DNA from: Poecilobothrus nobilitatus
Lineage: Eukaryota; Arthropoda; Insecta; Diptera; Dolichopodidae
Assembly (NCBI GenBank): GCA_947095535.1
Contig: OX352774.1
Span: 117,245,996-117,309,995, forward strand
Direction of reading: 5' to 3'
Length of the DNA stretch: 64,000 nt
Below, in pieces: positions 1 through 9,079 of the stretch (positions are counted from its first letter, which is position 1; each line of letters begins with the position of its first letter). The notes below the pieces were generated by a model, which saw nothing but the letters and a program-made list of their open reading frames with translations, did not search any database and had not been told where the DNA came from. The translations under genes and the position numbers were made by a program.

Positions 1-995
1 ACAAAAAGAACCTTAAAAAACATTACAAGAAACAAAAATAAATTCAAAAATAAATTCAAATATATCCTTTTACATTTTAAAGATATGCCTATTTTTTATT
101 GGATTTTCTCTTTAACATTCGGACATACTTATATGTATTATAACTCCTTGGCATATGCTATACATGAACATTTAAAAAGAAAAGTATAGAACCTCCTATT
201 TTCTATTTTATTACTTTATTATTGTTTATTTTTCTTCTAGACCTTTTTTTTATTTTTTTTTTTATATTCTAAATTTAGGTGGTAAAATTCGTTTAGTTCT
301 AAATTTGTAAAAGATTTCGAGCCAAAACAGATGAAATTTTTTGTTCATTTAATTAAATTGATTTGATCCATTGAATTACTTATTTAAAGGAATAGATATA
401 TGTACACTTGCATTTATTATTTAAGAGAAAGGAAATCCGTATATTAAGAGAAAGGAAACAATGGTTAAACACAGAACAACTGAAGAATTCTAAGTATAGA
501 ATTCTCGGAACAAGGCAAGATAATAAGTTAGTAAATAAATTATATCTTTTGTAGACATAATATATAAAAAAAATCCTAATTTTAAAATCCTAATAGCATG
601 GAAATTGAGAATCTTGTAATCTCTTACTTATACAAACCAGCTTTTTTAGGTCTTTATCGTGAAGGGAATACAGAAATAAGTAGAATTTTATTGTCAAATG
701 TAGTAAATTTTTTTAATAAAATATTCCTTCATAATTTCTTTCACAAATAAATCAAAATCAGAAAGGTCATGATTATATGGAGTTGAAAGTTTGAGGTAAA
801 CGAAAACATATCTGAATACTTTAAATAAAGCTTGACTTGATTTTAAAAATATTCAGTTAATAATTTCTTGTCGTTTATGTGCTGCACTTTGCTACATAAT
901 TTTGATTATATTTTATGTGGTTAATTTTCAAACTTGGGCTGGGTTGTAATAACTCTTAGGTGCCATTTATATTATTTCACCTTCAAAATTTAAAA
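1..995. other. AT-rich intergenic stretch
   Basis: I see no gene, RNA or repeat with recognisable ends here, only homopolymer-rich AT DNA up to the left target-site duplication of the U6-LINE insertion. Confidence 0.5.
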
Positions 996-1011
996 AATAA
1001 AACGTTTATTT
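996..1011. repeat. Left target-site duplication of U6-LINE insertion
   Basis: The 16 bases AATAAAACGTTTATTT occur here and again, without mismatch, at 3468-3483. The two copies exactly bracket a retroelement insertion whose ends can be recognised independently (LINE 3' end on this side, U6 5' end on the other). Target-primed reverse transcription typically makes duplications of this length. Confidence 0.92.
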
Positions 1012-1325
1012 ATTTAAAAAACTAATATTACAAAAATTATTTTGACATTATTAGTGTAGCCCTCTGCTACTAAGGCCATTATGGGCTGAGTATTATAAGT
1101 TAACATTTTTCTTTTATTCTAAATTATCTACATTTGTTTTTTTTTTTTGATTTCTATGATTTAATTTTTTATATTATGATTATTTGTATAATTTAATTTT
1201 TTAGCTTAAATTTAATTTTTTTTTTTTACGTTTTTTTTTTGTTTTTTTTTTTAATCTTAAGTTTTATGAAAAACAGCAAAACTGAAACTACTAAATATGT
1301 TTCCAGATATCGAATTTTTTCGCAA

Positions 1326-3370
1326 TTATTCTATTATTTCTGCATTTTGTGAAATAGGTTTTAATAATTCAGACCTAGACGTCGAAGTGGACCGTAACAG
1401 CTCGGTTGTAGCAGAACAATCAAAAATCATATGTTTTATGGTTAATGTTTGGTGGCAGTGTGGACATAATGGCAGACTAGTTTTTTCGAAAAGAAATTTT
1501 TTCGTGGCGATTGTGTGGTCTAGCCTTATGCGACATATTTTGGTTTCTAGCCTTCTGTTATTTTTCAGGGTATAAAAAGGAGTTTCAATTCCAGGCTAGT
1601 GATACTTTAAGAAACTGCTAGAATTGTTCCAATTGACTTGCCTGTTGTTTGCTATAACTAGTTTTATTTGCTTTGTTTTGATGTTCTTCTGATATATTCG
1701 AGCTAGTATTGTCGGACTATTTAACGATGCTTTTGCTTCCTTATCGGCACGTTCGTTTCCTGATATTCCACAGTGACCCACCCAGGTTATTTTCATATTT
1801 TTAGAACTTTCCTTAAGCATGCTTCTTATTTTTTTTATTAGTGGTTGCTTATTTTTAATGTTACTAGTGCCCGTTTACTAGTGTCCAGGTTAATTTATGC
1901 ATTGGTTGTATCGCGTCACTAAGTTGTTTATGAAAAAATTTGGTGGAGAGGAAATATCTTCTTTCAGAAAAGGTGGGGAAGCCAGATTCGATCATTAGGC
2001 TGCCTACGTTTGTTGTTCGTAAGGCTCCTAGGCATATTCTAGCAGCCTGATTAAGTTGCATTTGAATATTTTCAATTTGCCCCTGTGCGCAGTAACCATA
2101 AACCGAGATAGCATAGTCTATTTTTCCTAGTTGCAGTGCTTTAGCTATTTCAATTGAGATTTTAATAGAGGGTCCATATTTTTTTCTACATATAATTTTC
2201 AGTAGATTATTCGTGCTTTTTAATTTTTTGACGAGGGTACTGACATGTGAATTAAACTTTAGAGTTTTATTAAATTTAAGGCCCAGGATAGATATTTCGT
2301 TGAAAACCTGTATGTTTTGATTATTATATGCAAAATTATTTATGTTGCAATTTCTTTTGTTGCAGACATGTAGGGCTTCCATTTTGTTCGTGGGGAATAG
2401 TACACCTTTTTCAGTCGACCAACTGTGTAAGGCTTCTAAACCTCTTTGAATTGTGTTATCTATTGTGTTATCTGCTGTCTGCATATATTAAATAGTTTAG
2501 TCCTCTGACGCAATTTAATTTACTTGGAAGGTTTGCAATAAAAGCATTGAAAAGATGCACAGACAGTGGCGACCCCTGTGGTATACCGTTTTGGAGATTT
2601 TTTGTATGTGAGTTTATTCCCTCAATGGCTACCACTATTTTGCGGTTTGTTAGAAAGCTTTCTATGGTTCTAATTGTTTTTTTACCGATATTCCATTCGA
2701 TGAGCTGCTTAAGGATTGTGTGTTTGGAGATTTGATCGAAGGCTTTTTCTATGTCACATGAAATAACTACAGCATGTTCTTTATTGTGTAACCCCATTGA
2801 GAGGTGAAATTGTAGAGTTTGTAACATTGTAGTTGTGCTCCTATTTGGCCTGAATCCATGTATTCTACCCGATAGTTTTGTTTCAATAAACCAGCTTAAT
2901 CTGTTTCCCAAAATTTTTTCTAGTAGTTTCGCCATAGTTGGGAGTAGGGATATGAATCTATAATTAGCCGGATCATTGGGATTTTTATTACCTTTTGGTA
3001 TAGGTTTGATTTCAGCAATTTTCCAAGCCTGTGGAAAATTTCCTGAATCAAGTATTTTATTATACAGATCGGTTAGACGTTTCTTAAAGTTTTGAGTTGC
3101 ATGCTTAAGCATACAATACGAAACCTTATCTCTTCCTGGAGTTGTGCCTTTGAAATTGTGCAGCGTGTTTTCTAACTCTTTTGTGGTTATTGGATCGTCT
3201 AAAAGGTTGCTGTTAAGAGCCATGTTTGAAGTTTGATAGTTCTGTTTTTCTCTTGAGAATTCACTAGGATATATATTGTCCGAGGAGTTTTGGGAGCATA
3301 TTTCTGCGAAGAAGTCAGCGTTTTTTTAGGGTTTGTGACAAGTTCCGTTTCATGATGATGCCTAATGGCT
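1326..3370 (-). pseudogene. LINE ORF2 fragment (RT, RNase H end, CCHC), broken
   Basis: This is a 5'-truncated ORF2 of an I-like LINE. It lacks the endonuclease and starts in the linker before the reverse transcriptase. RT motifs are readable in 3223-2468: TPGRDKVSY, HGFRPNRS, DIEKAFD, NGIPQGSPLS and YAD. At the catalytic YADD box the frame breaks near 2475 and continues as 2484-1864, which covers the post-RT region. After this about 150 residues, including most of RNase H, are missing. Only its last block (GNERADKEAK) remains in 1820-1596, followed in another frame by the C-terminal C-x2-C...H-x4-C motif and a stop at 1326-1328. A further one-base loss in an A run lies near 3330. The copy cannot code for an active protein. 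The motif order and the RNase H support the I clade, but the lineage differs from the longer LINE at 18600-24965. Confidence 0.88.
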
Positions 3371-3414
3371 AAAAAATGTGGAACGATTTTGCGTGTCATC
3401 CTTGCGCAGGGGCC

Positions 3415-3454
<40 letters not shown>

Positions 3455-3467
3455 TCGAAGCAAGAAC
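3371..3467 (-). pseudogene. U6: U6 snRNA pseudogene (5' half of the chimera)
   Basis: On the minus strand the sequence begins GTTCTTGCTTC, contains the U6 ACATATAC block, the ACAGAGA box followed by AGATTAGCATGG, and ends CCACATTTTTT, which together identify spliceosomal U6 snRNA. Compared with the animal U6 sequence as I know it, two short stretches are missing: about 4 nt in the 5' stem-loop after CTTCG, and about 7 nt before TTCCACA. It has the exact 5' nucleotide and the 3' T tract of the mature RNA, as expected for a reverse-transcribed copy. It abuts LINE sequence on its 3' side and a target-site duplication on its 5' side, so no U6 promoter is expected. The deletions in the 5' stem-loop and the 3' part argue against function. 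Confidence 0.93.
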
Positions 3468-3483
3468 AATAAAACGTTTATTT
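3468..3483. repeat. Right target-site duplication of U6-LINE insertion
   Basis: This 16-base copy of the sequence at 996-1011 starts at the base next to the first nucleotide of U6. Confidence 0.92.
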
Positions 3484-4070
3484 CCAATTTTTCCTTTAAA
3501 TAAATTGCATACGCCTAGGCTAATCCTTATTTTATTATGATTTAAAAATAGCAAACAATTTTATAAAGAATGTGTACATAATACCTACATACATGTATGA
3601 ATATATATCTGCATTGTATATTTTAAAATTACTGTTATTTTGTAAACGATAAAGATCCTTTTAATTTTTTTGTTTCTACATATTTAGAATGATATAAAAA
3701 GGATTCATCATGATGACATCATAAATTCATACAATCTTATATCAATAAAGGAAAAAACATTAAAAAAAACATTTAATGCTTTTAGTGGTAGGCTGTATAT
3801 TTCCGCTATCAGGCATTAAATTAGTTCTATAAAAAACAAATAAATGTCAGTTTTGGAAATGATTAGAGTGACCATAGTTGTCATTTTTTATTTATTTTAT
3901 ATAAGATTTTCATGATTTACCAATTTGAGATAAAAATATCAATTTAAAATTTATTTTTACACATTTTGAATAAACAAATATTGTAAACTAAAATTAAATC
4001 AAAAATCTGAATAATTTTTCCTGTTTCTTACACGCCAGTTAAACATTAGGTACGGATTTCTTTATACTAA
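3484..4070. other. AT-rich intergenic stretch
   Basis: No gene or repeat with recognisable ends was seen between the U6-LINE insertion and the next LINE relic. Confidence 0.45.
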
Positions 4071-4074
4071 TGTA

Positions 4075-4350
4075 TGATTTAGATAAATGGGAGAAGCAAA
4101 ACGGGAGGAAAATATGATTTTAAGAAAGAGTTGGAAGATAAATTAAAAACGAACCTAAAAAAGGTGTTTTTGAATTGTTGTAAATTATAGAATGGAACAT
4201 TATTGACAGAAGGGAACAGATTTGGTTGAAGAATGTTCCACATCATAGTAGTTCAAACAAAGAATGTGCTTCCATATCTAGTTTTGAACCACGTAGGAAT
4301 GGTTCATGGAGTTTAGAAGTGAGCACTTTTTGTCTGTCTTACTGTACGTT
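4075..4350 (-). pseudogene. LINE ORF2 C-terminal relic, copy 1
   Basis: Translated on the minus strand from about 4246 the segment reads MMWNILQPNLFPSVNN followed by FYNLQQFKN. This is the MWN-x-LP...FP...YNLQxFK signature found at the C-terminus of CR1/Jockey-like LINE polymerases. Upstream (to about 4350) another frame continues with the preceding part of that domain. A diverged second copy lies at 25320-25600. There is no intact frame and no upstream polymerase, so this is a relic. The family call rests on the motif alone. Confidence 0.5.
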
Positions 4351-4440
4351 GGAATTATTTTAGGGGAGACATAATTGATTCTAGTTCAATAAACTAAGTG
4401 TCATAATGTCATAACAAATTACTTATAAGACATCTATGAA

Positions 4441-5131
4441 ATTTTTTCAATATCGAGGAAATTCAAAGATGTTTTTGGTGTGCCAGTCCATATATGTGAG
4501 TGTTGCACCACATTAGATCATATATAGGATTTATATAAATTTGACAGATCTCTTAAAAAAAATATGTTTTAATAGAATGTAAATAACGAAAAGTCTTTTG
4601 AATTCTAAAATATTGAATAATATAATAATAGAAAGTACAATAGAAAAGGTACATATATTAAAAATTTCCCAGATTCATTTTAATTTCTTTAATAAGGACC
4701 ACAGAGAAGATCCAATCGAAATTTTAAATAATATTAGAGAGTAAATTTTTCATGGTTTGTTAAGATGAGTTTTAATTGTTTTGTGGAAGATGTTGCATGG
4801 AAGATAATATGTTATTAAAAGAACACGTTTGATAGTAACAATATTTCAAGAAAATTTAGAACAAATGGTCATTTTATTATTAGTGCAAAGTAAATTATAA
4901 AAGTGTTCTTTTATATTTGATAGTTAGTGCAATGTAAAACAAAAGATTTTTTTTATAATTAAAACAATTGTTACTAAATAGCAGTATGCATACATTGCAA
5001 ATGAATATGAATATACGATACTGTATTTATGTATATTTATATATACATTTATTTCATAAAAAAGTAAAATTACTTTTATTGTTACTTTCATTGTTTGTTT
5101 AGTATTGATTTAGTTCAAGGTTTGTTTGTTT
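4441..5131. other. AT-rich intergenic stretch
   Basis: I see nothing supportable between the LINE relic and the first DINE-like element. Confidence 0.45.
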
Positions 5132-6844
5132 TTATACCCGTATGAACTATGTTCAAGGGTATAATAAATTTGCCATTACGTTTGTGACACCTTAAAGGAG
5201 TCGAGCTAGATATAGTGTCAAAGGTATGGATCGGCTCAGAATCGAATTCTGAGTCGATTAAGCCATGTACGTCCGTCCGTCCGTCCGTCCGCACGATAAC
5301 TCAAAAAATAAAGGAGCTAGGGGGCTGAAATTTTTTTTACGTCACTTTTGCAAAATTGTTAGTTTTGCTATTTAAATCCAACATTTTCGGTCGGCGGGTT
5401 CGAGTAGCTGCCATACAACTTCTATCTTTATATAGAAATAACTCAGTATTTATTCCAGCTAGGAATCTGAAATTTAGTAAAGAGGTGTCGAGTTACATGC
5501 CAACAACTTTTGTAAAATTTGGTTGGTCTAGAGCAGCCGGTTCAGACTTCTTGCACCTCTTGGAACCTAATGAAGCTAGGCGTCTGAAATTTTGCAAATG
5601 ATGATCAAGTTTTATGGCAACAACTTTTGTAAAATTTGGTTGTGGTGGTGCGGCGGGTTCGGGTAGCTGCCATACAACTTATCCGGTTAAATGAGATTAA
5701 CTCAGTGTTTATTGAAGCTAGGAATCTGAAATTTAGTAAAGAAGTGTCGAGTTATATGCCAACAACTTTTGTAAAATTTGTTTGGCCTAGAACAGCCGGT
5801 TCAGGCTTCTTGCACCTCTTGGAAGTTAATAAAGCTAGGCGTCTGAAATTTTGCAAATGATGATCAAGTTTTATGGCAACAACTTTTGTGAAATTTGGTT
5901 GTGGTGGTGCGGCGGGTTCGGGTAGCTGCCATACAACTTATCCGGTTAAATGAGAATAACTCAGTGTTTATTGAAGCTAGGAATCTGAAATTTAGTAAAG
6001 AAGTGTCGAGTTATATGCCAACAACTTTTGTAAAATTTGTTTGGCCTAGAACAGCCGGTTCAGGCTTCTTGCACCTCTTGGAAGTTAATAAAGCTAGGCG
6101 TCTGAAATCTTGCAAATGATGATCAAGTTTTATGGCAACAACTTCTACAAAGTTTGGTTGTGCTGGTGCGACGGGTTCGGGTAGCTGCCATACAAAATCT
6201 CTTTTTAAATGAAAAGAACTCAGTGTCCGTCCGCACGATAACTCAAAAAATAGAGGAGCTAGGAGGCTGAAAATTTTTTTACGTCACTTTTGTAAAATTG
6301 TTAGTTTTGCTATTTAACTCCAGCATTTTCTGTCCCCGGGTTCGGGTAGCTGCCATACAACGTCTTTCTTTAAATAGAAATAACCCAGTGTCTATTCAAT
6401 TTAGGTATCTGAAATTTTGCAAATGATGATCGAGTTTTATGGCAACAACTTCTGTAAAATTTGGTTATGATGATATGGCAGGTTCGGAAAGTTGCCATAC
6501 AATTTCTCTTTTTAAATGAAAATAACTCAGTGTCTATTGAAGCTAGCTATCTGAAATTTAGTGAAAAAGTGTCGAGTTGCATGCCAAAAACTATTGTAAA
6601 ATTTGATTGGTCTAAAGCAGCCGGTTCAGACTTCTTGCATTTCTTGGAAATTAATGAAGCTAGGCGCAATAGATTCGGGTAGCTGTCATACAACTCCACA
6701 ATTTACATAAATATATCTCTGTAGTTCGGTACTAAAACATCTGAATGTTTTTAAAAGATGATCAAGTTTTATAGAAACAGGATATATTACGTTCATATGG
6801 GTATCCCAGAGTTGACACAGTCTACTCTACTGCACTCTTCCTCG
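5132..6844 (+). mobile_element. DINE-like (Helentron-type) element, subfamily A, copy 1
   Basis: This is a non-autonomous element. It starts with ATACCCGTATGAAC and has the exact inverse, GTTCATACGGGTAT, near its 3' end (in this copy with one change, CATATGG). The left region has the layout of fly DINE-1/INE-1 elements: GGGTATA..., a GAGTCGATTAAGCCATGT block, GTCCGTCCG repeats, then a line of the type 'cacgataactcaaaaaat..gagctag'. The middle is a 259-bp tandem repeat array. The 3' end CAGTCTACTCTACTG forms a short hairpin (stem CAGT/ACTG), as seen near the 3' ends of rolling-circle elements. Other copies lie at 13005, 38643 and 42533. It has no coding capacity; short open frames in the repeats are incidental. 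Confidence 0.72.
5618..6135 (+). repeat. 259-bp tandem repeat inside DINE-like element A1
   Basis: Two adjacent units, about 5618-5876 and 5877-6135, are nearly identical, and more diverged partial units lie on both sides (5480-5617 and 6136-6700). The near identity of the two central units shows a recent array expansion. The unit holds the block 'gggtagctgccatacaact' found in every subfamily A copy. Confidence 0.85.
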
Positions 6845-8320
6845 TTTTTTAATATTTTAGTATTTTAAAATAATTTGGGTGAATTTTATAATTTCTAGAA
6901 CTAAGGGTTGTACATATATTAAAACTATATGTTTATACATTCTTCAAAAGCAGATTTTAACCTTCCACATAACGATTATCAATCCAAAACGTTTTCAAAT
7001 ATTCTATAGTACCATTTCATACTAAGCGGTAAATGTATATTAAATTTACTTAGTACAAAATAATAAATATAATTTTAAATATTATATTATATTATATTTA
7101 TATATTCCATTGACAGAATAATTTCTTATAAGTACAATAAAATACATATATGTATGTAAATACGGCGCTATATAATATACATCTATACTCTTATCATTCA
7201 TTCACTAGTGACATATACGATATGTAACTAAACATGATATTATATAAGTATGTATATATCAATATCATATAAATAAAAATTCTTCAAGCAACCGTTATGT
7301 TGTTTATTTATTTACATTTTTATGTACTACGCATTATATCCTCAACAATTTCAAATTATCGAGTAAAACAAAATGCAAAAAATTTGTTGAAGAAATTTGT
7401 TAGAAAATTTGAAAAAATCAAGTAACACTTTCGTCAATTATAAAGTAACCCTATATTATTAAAAAAAGTTGTTAACAGAAATAAAAATATAATGTTGAAG
7501 CTTTAATTTTTGTGTATTACTTTAAAAAAATTTTAACAGGTGTTCAAGTTACAGGTGTTTAAAAATAGGAAATTTTCAGTTTTTGACCCCTTACAGCTCC
7601 TAAATGGGGGGTGATACAAAAAAAGTTTCTGAAATGACTCATACTTATTTTCAAAGATCTAACATCTGTCAAAATTTCAAGTTTCCAACTTAAACCGTTT
7701 AGAAGATAGAAGGGTTGAAGGATTTTGCAAAATTTGAGTTTCACATAGCGGTAAATTAAGACACCGTATGCCACAAATATATATTTATTGTATATATACT
7801 TTTAAAGCTAATAAAAGTAGTAATCGTTTGGCGTTTTCAAAATGAAGATATACCTTATACAACTTGTGCTATAATAATTTAAATATGGAGCTTTTTTGAA
7901 CCTTTGGGGAGCTGTAGCTCCGTAACGGGTGGGGATACAAAAAAAAGTTATAAAAAATAAAATTAATATTTTTGTGAGATCTATCAGTAGTTAAAATTTC
8001 ATAGCTCTATTGCAAAAAAAAGGTCGGGATCTAAAAGTTAGGTGTTTGAGAGCTATCCTAAGGCTTGGTCCAAACTCAACCAAAAAAAATAGGGAACCTA
8101 CAAATTACTCCCAGAATATTTTGTGTAAATTTCAAGATTCTAGCTTTCTTAGTTTTTGAGTTAGCGTGCTGACGGACGGACGGACGGACATGGCTCAAAA
8201 GTCTTAGAATTTTTTTCTGATCCGATCTATACCTTTGAAGGTATATCTAGCTCGCTTATTTCGAGGTGTTACAAACGGAGGAGTAATTTTATTATACCCG
8301 ATCCTATCGTACGGGTATAA
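6845..8320 (-). mobile_element. DINE-like element, subfamily C, copy 1
   Basis: On the minus strand the element starts with ATACCCGTACGATAGGATCG at 8320-8295 and continues with the family layout: GGTATAATAAAATTACTCC, the block with 'gagctagatataccttcaaaggtat', GTCCGTCC repeats, and 'gctagaatcttgaaatt'. The body matches the element at 57640-59178 along nearly 1.5 kb in opposite orientation. Its expected 3' end is missing: at 6845 the body is joined directly to the 3' hairpin end of element A1. No coding capacity is seen. Confidence 0.65.
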
Positions 8321-8455
8321 AAAAAGAAGAAATCCCTCATCTTATTCAAAACAAATATAAAATTTCAGTTCAGCAACCTTCACTTAGTTCAAATGAAAAG
8401 ATTTTGTGGATTCTTGAGGAAAACCGAGAGGTTGTAAATAAATGCCAAGCCATTC

Positions 8456-8461
8456 TTTATT
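8456..8461 (-). terminator. Poly(A) signal AATAAA for orphan gene
   Basis: The minus strand reads AATAAA about 140 bases downstream of the stop codon of the 140-codon gene at 8599-9021. It is the first such signal behind that stop; in AT-rich DNA chance occurrence is possible. Confidence 0.4.
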
Positions 8462-8598
8462 TGATATCATTTCTTACAAACAAAATAAAACAAAAAACAT
8501 TTTCGAAAATTATCTTCACTTTTTGAACATGAATGCAAAATGCAGTTAAAAAGTATTTACAATACATCATGATGGGACTTGAAAACACTTTGAAAGAA

Positions 8599-9021
8599 TC
8601 ATCTATTATCATCATAAAAGTATTTAGAATGCATAGTTGAAAAAAATGAAAATAAACATTTTTTCATTTCTGTAATTTGTTTTTTGGTATAAATTTTTTG
8701 ACATTTGTGTGTTTTACAACAAATGTGGGTATTTTCAATCCATTTGCCATTTGTGCCTTGGTAATGATAATTTTTCCTTTTATTATCAGTTTCTTTTTTT
8801 TTAGAGGATTTTTTATTTATTTTTAGTATAAGGTTTCTTTCTTCTGTCGCTTTCTCAACCTCTTCCTTCTTCTTCTTGTACTTCTTCTTCTCTTCCTTTG
8901 TTCGTTTCTCTTGCATTATCATACGATCTTCAAATTTTTCAACATACAATGATTCATTTCTTAAAATTTTCTCATTAGGCAAACAGCTCCCAGCTGAACA
9001 CTCACAAACTTTTTGTACCAT
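8599..9021 (-). CDS. Hypothetical Lys-rich, Cys-containing small protein
   Basis: This is a 140-residue intronless open frame that I do not recognise. The N-terminus has a cysteine cluster (C6, C8, C13). Residues 25-80 are strongly charged (many K/E, e.g. TKEEKKKYKKKKEEVEKA) and suggest a coiled coil followed by a basic stretch that could act as a nuclear signal. The C-terminal part holds H99, C101, C102, H105, C107 and C122, a possible metal-binding cluster. There is no signal peptide and no clear membrane segment. The coding interval is visibly less AT-rich than its flanks. A TATA-like box lies 40-50 bases upstream of the start codon and an AATAAA behind the stop. It could be an orphan gene, a retrogene fragment or a chance frame; the context (between DINE-like elements) does not help to choose. 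Confidence 0.42.
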   Translation of the reverse strand: MVQKVCECSAGSCLPNEKILRNESLYVEKFEDRMIMQEKRTKEEKKKYKKKKEEVEKATEERNLILKINKKSSKKKETDNKRKNYHYQGTNGKWIENTHICCKTHKCQKIYTKKQITEMKKCLFSFFSTMHSKYFYDDNR

Positions 9022-9060
9022 GCTCTAATGTTCATATATGTGCTATAAACCAAATGAAGA

Positions 9061-9070
9061 CTTTTTATAA
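9061..9070 (-). promoter_or_regulatory. TATA-like box upstream of orphan gene
   Basis: The minus strand reads TTTATAAAAAG ending here. A start site 25-30 bases downstream would leave a 5' leader of roughly 15-20 bases before the ATG at 9021. The assignment is positional only. Confidence 0.35.
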
Positions 9071-9079
9071 ATGTACAAC

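Larger units (their letters stand above)
1012..3467 (-). mobile_element. Chimeric U6 snRNA-LINE retroinsertion
   Basis: Read on the minus strand, this insertion starts with the 5' nucleotide of U6 snRNA at 3467, runs through U6 to its T tract (3376-3371), then passes directly into the ORF2 of an I-like LINE and ends with the LINE 3' end at 1012. A perfect 16-bp duplication flanks it, so both parts entered the genome as one cDNA. The established explanation, known from mammalian U6-L1 chimeras, is template switching: the LINE reverse transcriptase began on LINE RNA, left it before reaching the 5' end, jumped to the oligo(U) 3' end of U6 and copied U6 to its 5' end. The LINE part is decayed (frameshifts, internal deletion), so the insertion is old. 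The inference rests on sequence directly visible at both junctions. Confidence 0.9.

Noticed and set aside
1297..1575. 92-codon plus-strand open frame
   Set aside because: The minus strand here encodes the C-terminal CCHC region of the LINE ORF2 with matching motifs, so the plus frame is a shadow.
5270..5292. GTCC repeats as a CRISPR-like or regulatory array
   Set aside because: The repeats are 4-bp units without spacers and occur at the same place in each DINE-like copy.
5636..6119. Repeated 74-codon open frames in DINE-like element A1
   Set aside because: They are the same stretch of the 259-bp tandem unit; the period is not a multiple of three and other copies of the unit do not keep the frame.
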